This document shows, one piece after another, positions 12,357-23,776 of a DNA stretch of 64,000 bases (position 1 is the stretch's first letter; every line of letters starts with the position of its first letter). The notes under the pieces are model-generated. The model did not search any database and was not told where the DNA came from. It saw only the letters and a list, made by a program, of their open reading frames with translations. The position numbers were made by a program, and so were the translations under genes. Source of the stretch: Telmatactis stephensoni (lineage: Eukaryota > Cnidaria > Anthozoa > Actiniaria > Isophelliidae); NCBI GenBank assembly GCA_029948255.1, contig JALIZF010001868.1:248001-312000 (forward strand), in the 5' to 3' direction.

Positions 12357-12675
12357 ATTACTACTGTTATCGTTGAAGTGCGACCTGTAAAATTCAAAGT
12401 CTCGTCTGAAAACAAGCATTGAGACGGATGTCAATCAAATTACGCCAGTGAGACAATTGACAATTTTACTCTCAAATAAGAAAAAACTGACTCGTATTTA
12501 TTGAAAAAGCTTTACTTTCATTTAGAAAGCTTAAATTTTGTATTTTCCTTCATAAGTACAAGATATTTTCTTGGTTTCAGGGTCAAAATCGCTGTTTGTT
12601 TTGGTTGAATGATTTGATTGACGTCCGTGAGACTTTGAACTTCACGGGTCGCACTTCAACGATAACGGTAGTAAT
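12357..12675. mobile_element. MITE of about 320 bp
   Basis: The ends are inverted, sharing TTATCGTTGAAGTGCGACC and TTCAAAGTCTC, with GTCAATCAAAT further inside both arms. The outer borders are AT-rich and no target duplication could be fixed. No coding capacity. Confidence 0.6.
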
Positions 12676-12770
12676 CTCAGTCGTCTAATCTTTTCTATCC
12701 CATAATCTATACATCAATGTGTAATATTCAGGCCATTACAAATTAATTGGTGTAAGAGATTATTACTTAA

Positions 12771-13023
12771 GCTTACGCTGTGTTTAGATGCCCGGCGTCC
12801 GGTCACTACCTTCAAAAGACTAATTATGCCAGCCCGGCAGCATGCCAGCAGTCTGAAATTTTTTACAAAAATCAATGAAACAACTAAGATTCAGTGCATT
12901 AAACCCTCTGTCTTTGTTACCAAATGTTGCATCTTGGTTGTTTTATTGATTTAAAAAAAAAAAAATCAGACTGCAGCCGGGCATTTAGTAATTTGAAGGT
13001 TGTGACCGGCAGTCAAGCGTAAT
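12771..13023. mobile_element. MITE with TGCCCGG...CCGGTCAC inverted ends
   Basis: The left arm has ATGCCCGGCGTCCGGTCAC and the right arm the related inverse GTGACCGGCAGTCAAGCG, with CTTCAAA shared. The hAT-like element at 13024 is inserted in its right end. A related arrangement recurs at 13690-13985 (CTGCCGGGCATTTAA ... GATCGGCTGCCGGGC). The nesting makes the exact limits uncertain. Confidence 0.5.
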
Positions 13024-13546
13024 CACAGGGATTCCCAGACCTTAACAGTTTGGGCTTCCTGTGATCTTTTAATTTTACCAAAGAATGTATGAAACGATAT
13101 TCAAGTAAAGATATCTCATGAAAAAAGCCTTAATTTACTTGGGATTAAGTTCAAAATTGAGGAATGTTGAATTATTTCTCCAAATTTGTGAAATTGTGGC
13201 TTGAAAAATTGGTTACAACATCTTAACTCCGAGGAAACTTTGAGCTGTTTTGCAATGGTTCAGCGAGTGCATATATTTACACTTGTGTAAATATATAACT
13301 CAGAAGAATTTTGTTTTGATAAACTGCTTCAAAAGCATATTTGAAGATAAGGAAACGTAAATGGATAACTAAACAAGGTAACGTATTTCTGTTGTTTAAG
13401 AGCTTTATTTCAGGTTTTGAGACACGTTTTCGACACGAATTTTTTAGTTCTTTGATGCGTTATCGCACAACAGCCATTTATGAATACATTATCTACCGTT
13501 GAAGACCACAGGAAGCCCAAACTGTTAAGGTCTGGGAATCCCTGTG
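13024..13546. mobile_element. hAT-like non-autonomous element with perfect 40-bp inverted repeats
   Basis: The terminal repeats are identical over 40 bp, beginning CACAGGGATTCCCAGACCTT and ending CTTCCTGTG inside (13024-13063 and 13507-13546). The 8-bp duplication AGCGTAAT is perfect on both sides (13016-13023, 13547-13554). CAnAGGG-type ends plus 8-bp duplications are the hAT signature. The 443-bp interior has no transposase; a palindrome (ATATTTACAC/GTGTAAATAT) lies near 13270-13297. Perfect terminal repeats suggest a fairly recent insertion. Confidence 0.85.
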
Positions 13547-13689
13547 AGCGTAATAAGTCTTTCGCGTTCTTCGATCGTTCTGCTGAGTTTCAAGTCCATC
13601 GAGCACGAGTAAAGCGCATGACATTTCTCAACAAAGATAGAGTGTTTGAACTCTTGAATCTTTCATAGTTTTTATTGAGGAATCAAAAG

Positions 13690-13985
13690 AAATTCGACTG
13701 CCGGGCATTTAATTTCAGGAGCCCATTACTGGTAATTTGAATGTTGTGACCGGCAGTGAAGCGTGGAAATTTGTCCAAGTGCCTCAAATGAGTGTTTCGT
13801 ACTCTGTGTCCAGAATTTGCCAGTTTCAAATCAAATCTATCGACCTCACGACAAGCGCTTGACATTTCTCAACAAAGATAGATCCCTTGAATCTCGATCT
13901 CGGTGATTTTGCAAAAAATTTCAGACTGCAGTGCAGCATTTAGTCTTTTTAAGGCTGTGATCGGCTGCCGGGCTTCTAAACACTG
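13690..13985. repeat. Relative of the 12771-13023 MITE
   Basis: CTGCCGGGCATTTAATTTC at the left and GGCTGCCGGGCTTC at the right form an imperfect inverted pair. TGTGACCGGCAGTGAAGCG near the left end matches 13000-13020. Small ORFs inside show no domain. Confidence 0.4.
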
Positions 13986-14304
13986 CGTATTACTTGACGT
14001 TAACATTGTAAAGAAGGTCACAAGTTTGATTGTATAACTGTTAACGCTTCATGTGCCTTTCTTTTCTGTTGTATTGGTTAATTAGGTATGTAATAGTCAA
14101 GATCAATTGTTGTTACGTATCACCCGTGTTTCGCAATTTTTTCCAGAACTTTGTAAATATCAGTGTTATGGTACTCACTTTTCCTTCGTTTACCATTGTA
14201 AAAGACTCTGTCCAAACACCCAATAATCTAACGTTCAGTAAAGGATAATCCTTGGAATAAACGTTATAAACGTCTTGAAGAAACGTCAACACACTCTCCA
14301 AAGC

Positions 14305-15231
14305 CAGGCGGTGTGCGCGCTCTCCCCGAAAAGCAGTGTGGGATTGCATTTTCACACTTTTCTCCAAAGTTATGGACCATGTGTGTTTTCAGTAGGGTAA
14401 CTTTATTGTCGATTTTTTACAAGAAATGTTTTCTGGATCGATGTGATGTTTTGAAAGTGGTTAGATGGGTAATCAAACAATCTCATTCAAGTCATTGTTA
14501 TATTATTATTTTCATATTGCTGAAGGAAACTAGGTTTTTATGTAGACGTTGTGTTTGTCAATCTCACTGTTGTAATTTGATGTGGGTTCATTAACCGGGA
14601 GATATTCTCTTTATTTTCCATCGATCGATATATTTAAGTACTTAATAGTGTAGTAGAAATGCTATTCTTTCTGACTATTCCATCGCTCCCCAACGCTCCC
14701 CTTGTTATAAATCAGTTTTTCGGATTTGAAAACAATGCTTTTGTAGTCAGATTTTCGCCGAAGTGTCATAAGAACTGGCACTGATTTATAAAGCTAGCAA
14801 TCGTGGTGTAAAACACTCGCAGGCTAACATGTCAGTAATCCAAACTTTGATATTGCTTCTGAATTTAAACTACACTCAACTCCTTAATGGGCATTTTAAT
14901 ATTCTGAAAAATCTACATGAATTTTAGTATATAGTACGGGTTTACTTGTCATGCAAAGCTTGACCTCTCGGGTCATAAATGTTGTTTGTCATCGGTGTCT
15001 TGACTAAAACAAAGATTTTGAGTACAAGCTCTATAATTCAAGCACATTTCATTATAAGATATTCCGACAAGCAATATACTAACAATTAATAACAAAAACG
15101 GAATGTGACAAGCTTTAAACACGGAGATCGAACTAGTAGTTTGATGTGCTCTGTAGCACAACGTGTTGCAAATGACTCGAATTTCATAATAATCCAATAA
15201 TGCTTTTCGGGGAGAGCGCGCACACCGCCTG
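14305..15231. mobile_element. 927-bp non-autonomous element with a 9-bp target duplication
   Basis: The terminal inverted repeats match over about 31 bp and begin CAGGCGGTGTGCGCGCTCTC. The 9-bp repeat CTCCAAAGC flanks both ends (14296-14304, 15232-15240). Nine-base duplications suggest Mutator-like transposition, although the CAGG start would also suit hAT. Small ORFs inside have no transposase motif. The flanks rejoin into sequence homologous to 3290-3960. Confidence 0.8.
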
Positions 15232-15460
15232 CTCCAAAGCTGCTGAACTGTGTATCCTACTTGTGGTGCTTGACTGGTAGATCAATAACAGGCTTGTGTG
15301 ACGTCGTCATCTTGATGTGTGAGTCAAGACCTCAGGACTCAAATTACAATGCACTTAGTAGGGGAAAATTCGATGTGTACTAGTCAAGATCTTCAGCGTT
15401 TCGCGATATTTCCACTATCGACAACGAAGAAAACGCATTTGCTCGATCATACATGAGCCC

Positions 15461-15883
15461 ATAAATTCGATCCAAAATTAATATAAAAGTATATTAATTG
15501 TCTATGGTATAATTTATTATTCAATCTTCATACACTGTACAAATTCATGACGTGACAATCATGTCGACGTCATTATCGTGGTTTATAGCCGTGGTTCAAA
15601 TTAATTCAACCACGGCTATTAAACTACAGCGAGAAAGAAAAAACATTCCTGATGACAAATTTGAGGATTTTTCGAAAAAGAGAAGACAAGATGACACTTC
15701 CAAGTCCTACAAAAACAAAAAGGAGGCTGCTTGGCGTGCCTGTTTTAATTTAACTCGTGGATTGCAAATCCACGAGTTATTGTGAGGGGTCAAAATATGC
15801 AAATGAGTCACTCACTCACTCGCAAATTGTTAAACTATGCTACTGCGCATGCTCGACATGATTGACTGCAGGCCGAAAGTAAT
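15461..15883. other. Short palindromes, no gene
   Basis: Two hairpins are clear: ATAGCCGTGGTTCAA paired with its complement at 15585-15619, and AACTCGTGGATT / AATCCACGAGTT at about 15762-15779. A lysine-rich ORF of 77 codons lies between them (15552-15785) but has no recognised domain and ends inside the second palindrome. These are probably repeat ends. Confidence 0.4.
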
Positions 15884-16982
15884 CAGTCCGGTTCATATCC
15901 AGTTTTGGAGATATGACTGGCGTGACAAAATGGAGTGTGTAAATAAGATCAAGTTGTCTCTATAATTTCCCTTATTTCTTTGAAATGGCAATGCATATCC
16001 ACAGCACTTTTCAAGCTGTGAAGCCTATTATTATGCAGGTATCCCGTGGTGTCTTTTCAATGACAGACAAAGCTTCGAAGACGTCATATTAACGAGCTCA
16101 AGTTCAAGTTACGGGTCTTAATTTCAGCAATAAAAATATTGTTGTCACTATACACTAATTCGAAGGTTTTACTATCTTCCGCGCTTTTAAAGAAATGTTT
16201 GCCATAATTTTCTGAAAGGATTTGAGTTTTTGCACAAGACAGTGATGGTTTCGTTCGGGGACCGGCCCAAAAGTGAGGGGGCCAAGACTTGTTTTAATAT
16301 ACCGAACTATTTGCCAGTCAAGAATTGTGGCTTGTAAATCTCGAGTCATTGGATCTGCTTGGATGGCCAAACTCAATTCATTTAGGACAATCGCTATCGT
16401 AAAGATAAAGTTTTGGAGCAGCTCAAGAATTTTTAGGTAGGTTTTAACGATATTTTCGATTTTTGCAAGAGTCATGAGCCTGCCGTGACAGACTGACGGC
16501 CAAATAAGTCAAATAAAGGTCATGAATTCAAAGTTAGCTATAAATATTTTCATTGAACTTGCTAAAACTATTCGCTGCGTGGCTCTCTTTGAAAGCCCTT
16601 TGAAGCCTATTCAGTGCTCGATGTGATAGAATAAAATTTTTAACTATCTCAATCCTAATTTGGCCTTTATTTGTTATCTGAATTTACTTAAAAATCAAAA
16701 CAGTTCAAATTAACAGGAGAACATTTATTCCTTACTCATGTGTATTCTAATTTGCCGGATAGGCAAGTCGACAGAGGTAGAGAGTTTTACAAAACTGAGG
16801 TTATTGTAAAAATATGCTTGGATATAACTGCATAAACATGGAATTTGTAAATTGAATATCATAAATGTGGTGTTCGTCAATGTTTTAAGCTGACAGTTGT
16901 TATAGTAACCACATTTCCTCAACTCTGATTGGCTGAAGTAGTATTTACAAAATATCTCCAAAACTGGATATGAACCGGACTG
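15884..16982. mobile_element. 1.1-kb element with 31-bp inverted ends and a 5-bp duplication
   Basis: Both ends read CAGTCCGGTTCATATCCAGT inward, extended by TTTGGAGATAT. GTAAT is repeated directly outside (15879-15883, 16983-16987). A minus-strand ORF of 106 codons (16155-16475) has no transposase motif I recognise. The superfamily is unassigned; a 5-bp duplication is unusual for the common families. Confidence 0.7.
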
Positions 16983-16987
16983 GTAAT

Positions 16988-17727
16988 GTGGGCTCTGGGT
17001 ACGAGATTGAAGGAAATATGACTTCGGGACTCCTGTGTGATTCAAATAGCATCGATGGAGCATTTGTTCAGACTTCATGTAAAACTTTGGAATAACGATT
17101 TAAAAGGCGTCTTCTTTAAACAATGTCTGTATTTAATTATGATGGTGTTTGCTTTTACATGCGGAATACTTTGTCTGGATCAAGTTTTTTTAGGTTTGTG
17201 TACAAACAACAACCGAATTTTTAGGCCTGAACACGTCCTCGGTAATACAAGTTATTTTAAGATGACCAAAATAGAGTCACTATTCTGCTTGGAATAATTT
17301 TCGTCGCCATCTTTGAGCTGAGTTCAGTACTCGGACGTGAAAACGTCGTCAAGCAACAAAAATCGTCGCATGTAAGTCCAATTAACATCAAAGTGACCCA
17401 AGCTTTTAGTGTTTGTACTCCATCAGCACGAGAATGAATGTTGAAGTAAAAAGCAAACGAAAACATTTTGAGTACGAACTCGCCGCCTGGAACTGGCCGT
17501 GAGTCACGAGGCGCTAGTCCCACAACAAAGTGGTTGAGTTTAAGCGGTTGATGGTGGCTGTGAAGAGTACTTTTATGACGTAATTCTTTTATTCACAGCA
17601 AAATTTTGCTACATAGAAAAACTTTCTTGTATTTGTCCGATAGCTTCTCTTTCAGTGTTGTTTGGGGACTACAACCATAAATTGACCATAAATACACAAA
17701 ACGCAACTTTGTGAATTGATTAATCGC
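16988..17727. other. No gene recognised
   Basis: Several short ORFs on both strands lie here, with no domain, no repeat pair and no splice-site combination that I could support. Confidence 0.35.
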
Positions 17728-17806
17728 TCAGTGGTCGAGTGGTCGTGTGTCTGACTTCCGAGCTGGAAGGTTCAGGTTCGAGTACCACAGTCGACAATCT
17801 TTCTTG

Positions 17807-17835
<29 letters not shown>
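17728..17835 (+). repeat. tRNA-like SINE fragment with T-rich tail
   Basis: TGGTCGAGTGG fits the RNA polymerase III A box and GGTTCGAGTACC is close to a B box, spaced as in tRNAs, then a 29-base T run (17807-17835). The cloverleaf is poor, so this is more likely a tRNA-derived retroposon or pseudogene than a functional tRNA. The T run would terminate polymerase III transcription. Confidence 0.5.
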
Positions 17836-17838
<3 letters not shown>

Positions 17839-18886
17839 TTTTTTCCGCTTTTTGCTTTTTTATTTCGCTAAAGAAATTACAGTAGCTCAGCAGCAAGTGA
17901 TAACATCTGCGCATGTCTCCAACTTCTATTGTCTTGGACAAATGGATAATTTCGAAAGGATGATTTCCAGCTGTTCATACTTCTGCACTCGACTGTAATG
18001 CTCCGAAAAGCTCTGGGGAGACTATATACGACTCTCTTTATGTGAGAGGTAGCCCTAAGCCAGGTTAAAACCGTAATTGAGGCCACTTCCGTCCAGCGGC
18101 TCGCGCATACTCGTCATGTTATCACTTGCTGTTCAGTAGCTCATATTGTTAATATTTGATCATTCCAACTGACTATTTTAAAATTCCCTAAGAAGCTTTA
18201 CAGGTCGGTCCAATCTTTATGTTTGAATTTGTAAGAGCTATGATCAATTATTAAAAAATGATTTTGCTTTAAAGATGTCTCGATTTAGACTAACTCTATT
18301 ACAGTTGCATGGGGTTCCTGTATGGGTATAAGGTCGAGACTACCACAGGAAGCCCAACTGAGGAGCTGCCATAAATCAGTCTAATCGATGTTAATCCAAT
18401 CCACGAGTTATATACGCCATTGGCGGTTTGATTAAGGTAACTGACTCTAAATTTTATTCAAGTTTTGGGAGTACTGAGATCAACATATTTCAATCGGCTT
18501 GAAAATCTTAATATTTTAAGATCTTAATATTTACTGTTTTTTAGACTGGTTATCCAAAACCTATATAGAAAGTTTAGAAAGTCTGTGGCCACAAGCTCTC
18601 TCAGATGGAGTAAAGAAATTTTATCAAAATCAGGCGAAGGAAACGCCAAACGAGTACTTCAGCCTTCGGTCCATCGGCATGCAGACGACAACTACTTCTT
18701 GTACCAGAGTTTAGCAGCGTTTTAACCGTAAGTCGCCAGTTTAAACCTATATCCAAAACTCCAGCGATAATTTTCTAGGCTTTTCACTAACAGAGTTCTA
18801 GGACTCAGTGCTGAAAAGTAGGTTCTTAATTATAAAACGAAAGATGGACGATTTCATTTTTATAGAACAAGTTGTAAACATCGATT
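17836..18886. other. No gene recognised
   Basis: CCACAGGAAGCCCAACTG at 18349-18367 resembles the inner arm of the 13024-13546 element. CAATCCACGAGTTAT near 18399 resembles the palindrome at 15762. Nothing else was identified. Confidence 0.35.
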
Positions 18887-19047
18887 GCGCCCCATGCATG
18901 TAAGGGAATCCGGAATGATAGAAGATTCCGGATTCCTAGAGCTGTCTTATAGTCAAATAGCCGGATTCCGGATCCAAGAGCTGGATTCCGGATTCCAAAA
19001 TAAAATCATTCGTGGATTCCGGTTTCTGGATTCCCTTACACGGGGCG
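18887..19047. mobile_element. MITE with GCGCCCC...GGGGCG ends
   Basis: The inverted ends share GTAAGGGAATCC. The interior repeats the GGATTCCGG motif several times in both orientations. The duplication ATCGATT lies at 18880-18886 and again at 19049-19055 (7 of 8 bases if extended), which suits a hAT-type insertion. No coding capacity. Confidence 0.7.
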
Positions 19048-20637
19048 AATCGATTATATTATGAGAACTTTTTATTATCTTTAATCTAAAGTTCTCATAT
19101 CACGGTAATTTTCCAGTAGCTTTCTTTTGAAAAGTTTATTTTGTATTGTTAAAATTACCAAATGCCATTAAACTAATTTTGAATTATCATTTTGAGTAAC
19201 TTGACTAATTTCTAGTGGTCTGCCATCATGAACTAAAAGTTATAACTTTGTGATTGGTTAGGACTCAAAGAATATACCTTAATGAGTAACATTCTAGGTC
19301 TATATAAATCAAGAATTATATATAGAGAAAAGTTAGATCAAAGAATACAAATTATACAAATAGGGGACAAAAGTGAAGGGCCTCTAACTAGTCTAAAGAT
19401 ATTTGAGAGAAAGATCAAAACAAGAAAGAAATCTAGGTTAGAAGTTGACTAGGGCGTAGCCAGGTGTATATGCAAAACGGTAGGTGGGACTATCCTCTAT
19501 CCTAAGGTTAGGCGTGCACCAACAACTAATCTTATGTCCAACAAGAGACAGAAAGTCTAGCTTAAGGTTCCTGGTCAGTTATCATTTGAAGGATAATCGG
19601 ATTGGTAATCCCATATCAGTAAAAGTCGGAGATTAATTACAAATCTTCCTAAATGCAGTTTCTCATAGCGTTAAAAGTATATTTTCTGAAGTGTCAACTC
19701 TATATCTTTGGAAATAAATTAATTATTTATAAATATCGATTAGTTATCGATTTGTTCTCTTGTAACAGAGGGGAACAGAGGAAATCAGATACTTTAGTGG
19801 TATCTTAATACATCCTATGCGAAGAGAGAGGCCGACACCATTCTTCTTGGGCGGAGTGCTACAAACCGCTCTGACACAGACTCAGGTATATTAAGGCCTG
19901 GGTCAAGTTCGGATTCAAAATGGCGGACGTTAAACGGGGTGGTACAATTCTAACATCTTTTTGCAAAAAATTATCATAGTTTGACATAACTAATTGGGCT
20001 CTAAGAATCTTTCAAATTATTTTAATAATTTTTAAAAAAATATTTCTATTGCAACAGACTATATGACCTTTGAACCTAATTTAACGAATTTTTAAAAACG
20101 CCTCCGGAAGAGTGGGAAACCTTTTAAAAACTCAAAATATTAACTTGCAGTCTTCTTAGGCCTAGGTGGGGCATTTCTGTTCCAATTAGAAACTTTGACA
20201 ACTATAAAGAAATCCTGATTTAAGGTAATTATGAAATTTGATATCTTACATTTACATACGAACCGACAATGTTGGTCAAGATTTCTAATTGGACTGATAT
20301 ACCAGGAGGCAAGCTCTATAACATCCAGTACTTTATCTCTAGTTCTATGGTGATTTTACTACTCTCCCGAAGCTTTCTATCCAAAAAACACTAAAAATGA
20401 GGCCAAAGGTCACGGTTTCGTTACCATGGATACCCCATGTCATAGTATTGCATATTATTGTTATTTTCAATGTGTTCTGATAAAACCACACGTTACGAGA
20501 TCACTGTTTTACTATTATTCGCCATATTTGCTGTTGTGTCATTGGCCTGGCCACGACAATTCGAAAGAGAAATATTTTGGTTCTGTGAACTCTCCTTGAT
20601 CGCAGTAGCTATAGCTATTCCTGTCGTCGTAGAAAGC
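19048..20637. other. No gene recognised
   Basis: AT-rich sequence. A plus-strand ORF at 20458-20676 encodes a hydrophobic stretch that could pass as a membrane segment. It has no homologue I recognise and runs into the opposite-strand transposase relic, so I do not call it. Confidence 0.3.
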
Positions 20638-20832
20638 TCAGACATGTCTATCAGGACGTTTTACAGGGGAGGGTGAGTCAGCTATTAAATCTAGAAAATG
20701 AAGGCAAACTGACAGTGTCTCTCTACCATGAGATGCCGTCTCATCTGCAATAATTGCAAAATGGGGTGTCTTCACGCGACATTTGTGGAAGTAGTCGACG
20801 AATTCTGGCCGTTTTGCTCGTATATAGAGCAT
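20638..20832 (-). pseudogene. hAT-family transposase fragment (DUF4371-like)
   Basis: The frame contains FAIIADETASHGRETLSVCL, matching the xxxIxDETxDxxxxEQLxxCLR motif of DUF4371/ZMYM-like hAT transposases, including the D of the catalytic triad. Only about 64 residues remain. Upstream sequence on the same strand (20833-20970) is broken by stops, and no zinc finger or dimerisation domain is left. A dead transposon remnant. Confidence 0.6.
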
Positions 20833-22018
20833 TCCTTGGTCCAGAGATTTTTACCTGACTTTCTTGAAAAACACTTTAATCGAGTTTTGGTTAGACATCT
20901 TTACTCAAAAGAATTAGCCAGTAAGGAGTGTATATTGTGTAAATCCTCGAGACTGACCAAGAGACACTGAGGGTGCATGACGATACAGGTATCGCGGGCT
21001 CATAAGACCACAGTATGGAAAGCTAGCTTTTATCAGTTTTCATGCAGCCCAGATTTGAAATAATAAAATTCGCATATTGTAAGTTTGTAAATAATTTGTA
21101 AATTTAATTTATTTTATTTTTATCTCACGCCACTACACCTAGAATATACCCGAGACTCTGCGATTCGTTGCACTAGTTTGCTGTAGCTTGCGTAGCTGGC
21201 CCTTGGGGTAGGGGGAAGGGAGCTAGGGGAGGGAAGGAGAAGAGAAGGAGAGGAAGGAGATGATAAACCAACAGCAGACCTTGTTTGGACTGAGTATGAC
21301 CACATTAAATGTGACGGTTTATTTAACTAAATAAATCACCTCAAAATTGGTTTACAGATTAGAACTCTTATCTCATGAGCAAAGGTGGGGAAACAACCCG
21401 CCACAAATTAAAGCCACCCACTATGGCAGCCCCACCAAAACGAATCGCAGAGTTATAAAAAGGCAGAGCAGCCCCTGTCTGACCTCTGCGTAAACTTAAA
21501 AGAAGCATAATTTCATCCGAGGATAGCAGCCCCTACCTGAACTACCACGGGAAGTAACTTTTTTCGGAGCCTTAATTGGCTCTAGCGTGAGTTTCGGCCC
21601 TCCAGAAGTTGAAGGCGACGAGACAGAAAGATAATACTAGTCCTGTTGTGGCGTGGTGGACAACAGCAGACCAAAGTCAATAAATTCATTGGCCCATATT
21701 TTAGTTTTAGTTTTGTCTGAAACCCTAGAACCTAGGGGTACCGCGATACTCGCAAACTGTGATGATGGCTCCGTAGAATTGTTAATCACTGGCGGAGCAT
21801 CGGTTGCACACATACCATGGCTTATCGTCTCCTGTGCATGGGTGTCAGCGGCACAAGTTCTTCAACATTAATGGAGTAGAGGAGCAATATTCAAACCCAA
21901 AAATAACCTAGCCTTTCCCAAAATAAATGGCATATAATAATTTTATTTAAACATGACAGAGTATCTTCACTGTATAAATAATGGTGTGCAAACAAATGAA
22001 CCGCATCATCTTCTCTTG
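20833..22018. other. Intergenic stretch with a purine tract
   Basis: A G/A-rich tract (GGGAAGGG, GGAGAAGAGAAGGAGAGG) lies at about 21214-21262. It underlies the Ser/Pro-rich minus-strand ORF, which is therefore artefactual. No other gene-like feature was seen. Confidence 0.35.
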
Positions 22019-22152
22019 GATAAATAGAATAAAACACCCCATGCAGGATATATATGCCGGATTGTCTGGAAATCATTTCAAAGTCCAAGAACTTTCATAG
22101 TACTTTAGAGCGGACTTTGAAATAATTTCAAAGTCAAAGTTCATCATGTTAC
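22019..22152. repeat. Candidate terminal direct repeat (intact, empty-site copy)
   Basis: It runs from GATAAATAGAATAAAACACC to TTCATCATGTTAC. The copy at 29729-31308 matches once the insertions at 29775-30830 and 30858-31266 are removed. Here the two integration sites are uninterrupted: GGAAATCATTTC at 22068-22079 and TACTTTAGAGCGGA at 22100-22113. Confidence 0.75.
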
Positions 22153-22418
22153 CTAATTCCAGACACAGGATAAAATCATCTTCACTATGCTTGCCGGCCA
22201 ACAACAACTGAGTTTGAACATAAAAAAATATGGGTGATAGGCACTTTAAAAAGTCACTTATTCTCAGCGATCTCCCTTGCGCTAAAGAGATGAGAATGGG
22301 AGTCTGCAGTCGCGCCCAAGATTCCTACCGCTATAGCATCCCAAACCAACCAACAAGGAGCAAACCCAAACTAATATCCCAAACTAAACCCGATACTCAA
22401 AAACACAGAAATGGAGCT

Positions 22419-23776
22419 TTAATTCGAATGTGACGCACGCTTCAAACTGTTACCAACAGGAAAGGCAGTGACGAAACCTTTCAGGCGGTTCAACTCTAAG
22501 TAATTTAAGCCAATATCAGACAGCCAGTGCTCATCAGAAACCAACATATTCGACGGTCCTCCAGGTTGTAATACTTGAGCGATTTTCATGTAGTAGCAGG
22601 CAGTTTGCTTGCTGGCCCACCCGACGTGGCTCATGATCTCCGCAAGCGGCGCCCAACATAGAGCCAGAGTAATAGCCGAGCCTGAACGGAAACTGTGGAG
22701 AGTTTCGCCCTCATCCAGACCAGCCTCTCGCAAATATACTCGCAACCGAGACTCCGCCGTGCTACTACGAAATAGGTTGTTCACGACATGACCTTGGACA
22801 TTTGTAGGACGAAACAAATATCCTGGAGTCAGGCTTATCCTCAGTTCCGTAGCAATTGCAAAGTATGTCTCAATGGCTTTGATCGGGCATAACGAGGGAT
22901 TCGGATGGCGACGAACACCAAACATATTCGATGAACCATCACGCAGTGTTTTGCCCCACACGTGATTAAACAAGAATCCATCGTCCTGAGGGAGGCGGAT
23001 CGGACTATCAGTCCTCTGTAAGGACCACACCTAAATCATTACCTCTGTCGCCACTGAAGAAAAGGGTTTTGAAAAATGCCTGCTGATCTCTTGCCATAAT
23101 AAACAGAGACGTGGGTGACAAGTATCTTTCATTTTCCGTTCCAGAAAGCGTGAAAGCAGCATTAGCTTATTTACAAACAGGGGGTGGCCTGCTTTGGAGT
23201 AATCCGAGCCTGTAATTGCTCCGCAGTGACCACCTTCAAATATTCTTTCACTGGCAGTGATACGGCAGGATTGCCTAATCCCATTGACTTGAAGATGGCA
23301 CGCAACTTGCCTATATACGAATCAACTGTATTGAATGACAGGCGAACGGGGCATTTGCAAGCGCACCCTTGTTTTTGATCCCGAAATGCGCACTGGATCT
23401 CGTGAATTTTTGTCTTGCCATCTTTATCCTTCCAGGTAAGAAAGCGACAAATGTCTATCGGGGTGGCCGTACACAAAGATTTTTCCCCAGGCAAAGATAA
23501 AAGAAAACTTTCCAGTTCAGTTTTCAAAGATGTCTTTTGCTTAGAATAAGCTGACTTCATGGACATTAAACGGAGCTCTTGCAAACGGATATCAATAGTC
23601 TCCAAATTCACAGACTGCGCAGCAAATTCACGCGATAGATATGTCTTCCGCTTGTAACCACGCATTTGGCAAAACCGAAAAGTGTGGTCATTTGGGTAGC
23701 CACATTCCGGGCAACGCACAGCAGGGGTAAAAAGGCGTTGTGCACAGTATTGTGATTTTAGTGCTTGCATTTTCAT
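22419..23776 (-). pseudogene. Tyrosine recombinase of the DIRS-like element, frameshifted
   Basis: The upstream part (23776-23171) has a zinc-ribbon-like CPECGYPNDHTFRFC segment and a helical core-binding domain. After a frameshift (about 23030-23170) a second frame holds FFSGDRGNDLG, carrying the first catalytic Arg. A further shift leads to the last frame (23030-22419) with LHSFRSG (H-x-x-R), SHVGW (His) and CYYMK (nucleophilic Tyr). The full R...HxxR...H...Y set of a tyrosine recombinase is thus still visible but spread over three frames. The enzyme would have circularised and integrated the cDNA. Length and layout fit DIRS/Ngaro recombinases rather than Crypton. Confidence 0.8.

Larger units (their letters stand above)
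12150..15460. repeat. Paralogous segment C2, expanded by nested insertions
   Basis: These are ordered blocks homologous to 3290-3960, with extra DNA inserted between them. The inserts are a MITE at 12357-12675, a composite around 12771-13990 including the hAT-like element at 13024-13546, and the 927-bp element at 14305-15231. After removing these, the order GAACTCGATACT, ATCAATGTGTAATATTC, GTATCACCCGTGTTTCGC, CAAATTACAATGCACTTAG follows C1. Confidence 0.6.

Noticed and set aside
17720..17941. Lys-rich minus-strand ORF and Phe-rich plus-strand ORF
   Set aside because: Both result from the T-run following the tRNA-like head.
20458..20676. Small hydrophobic membrane protein
   Set aside because: No homologue recognised, no splice or start context, and the end overlaps the opposite-strand hAT relic.
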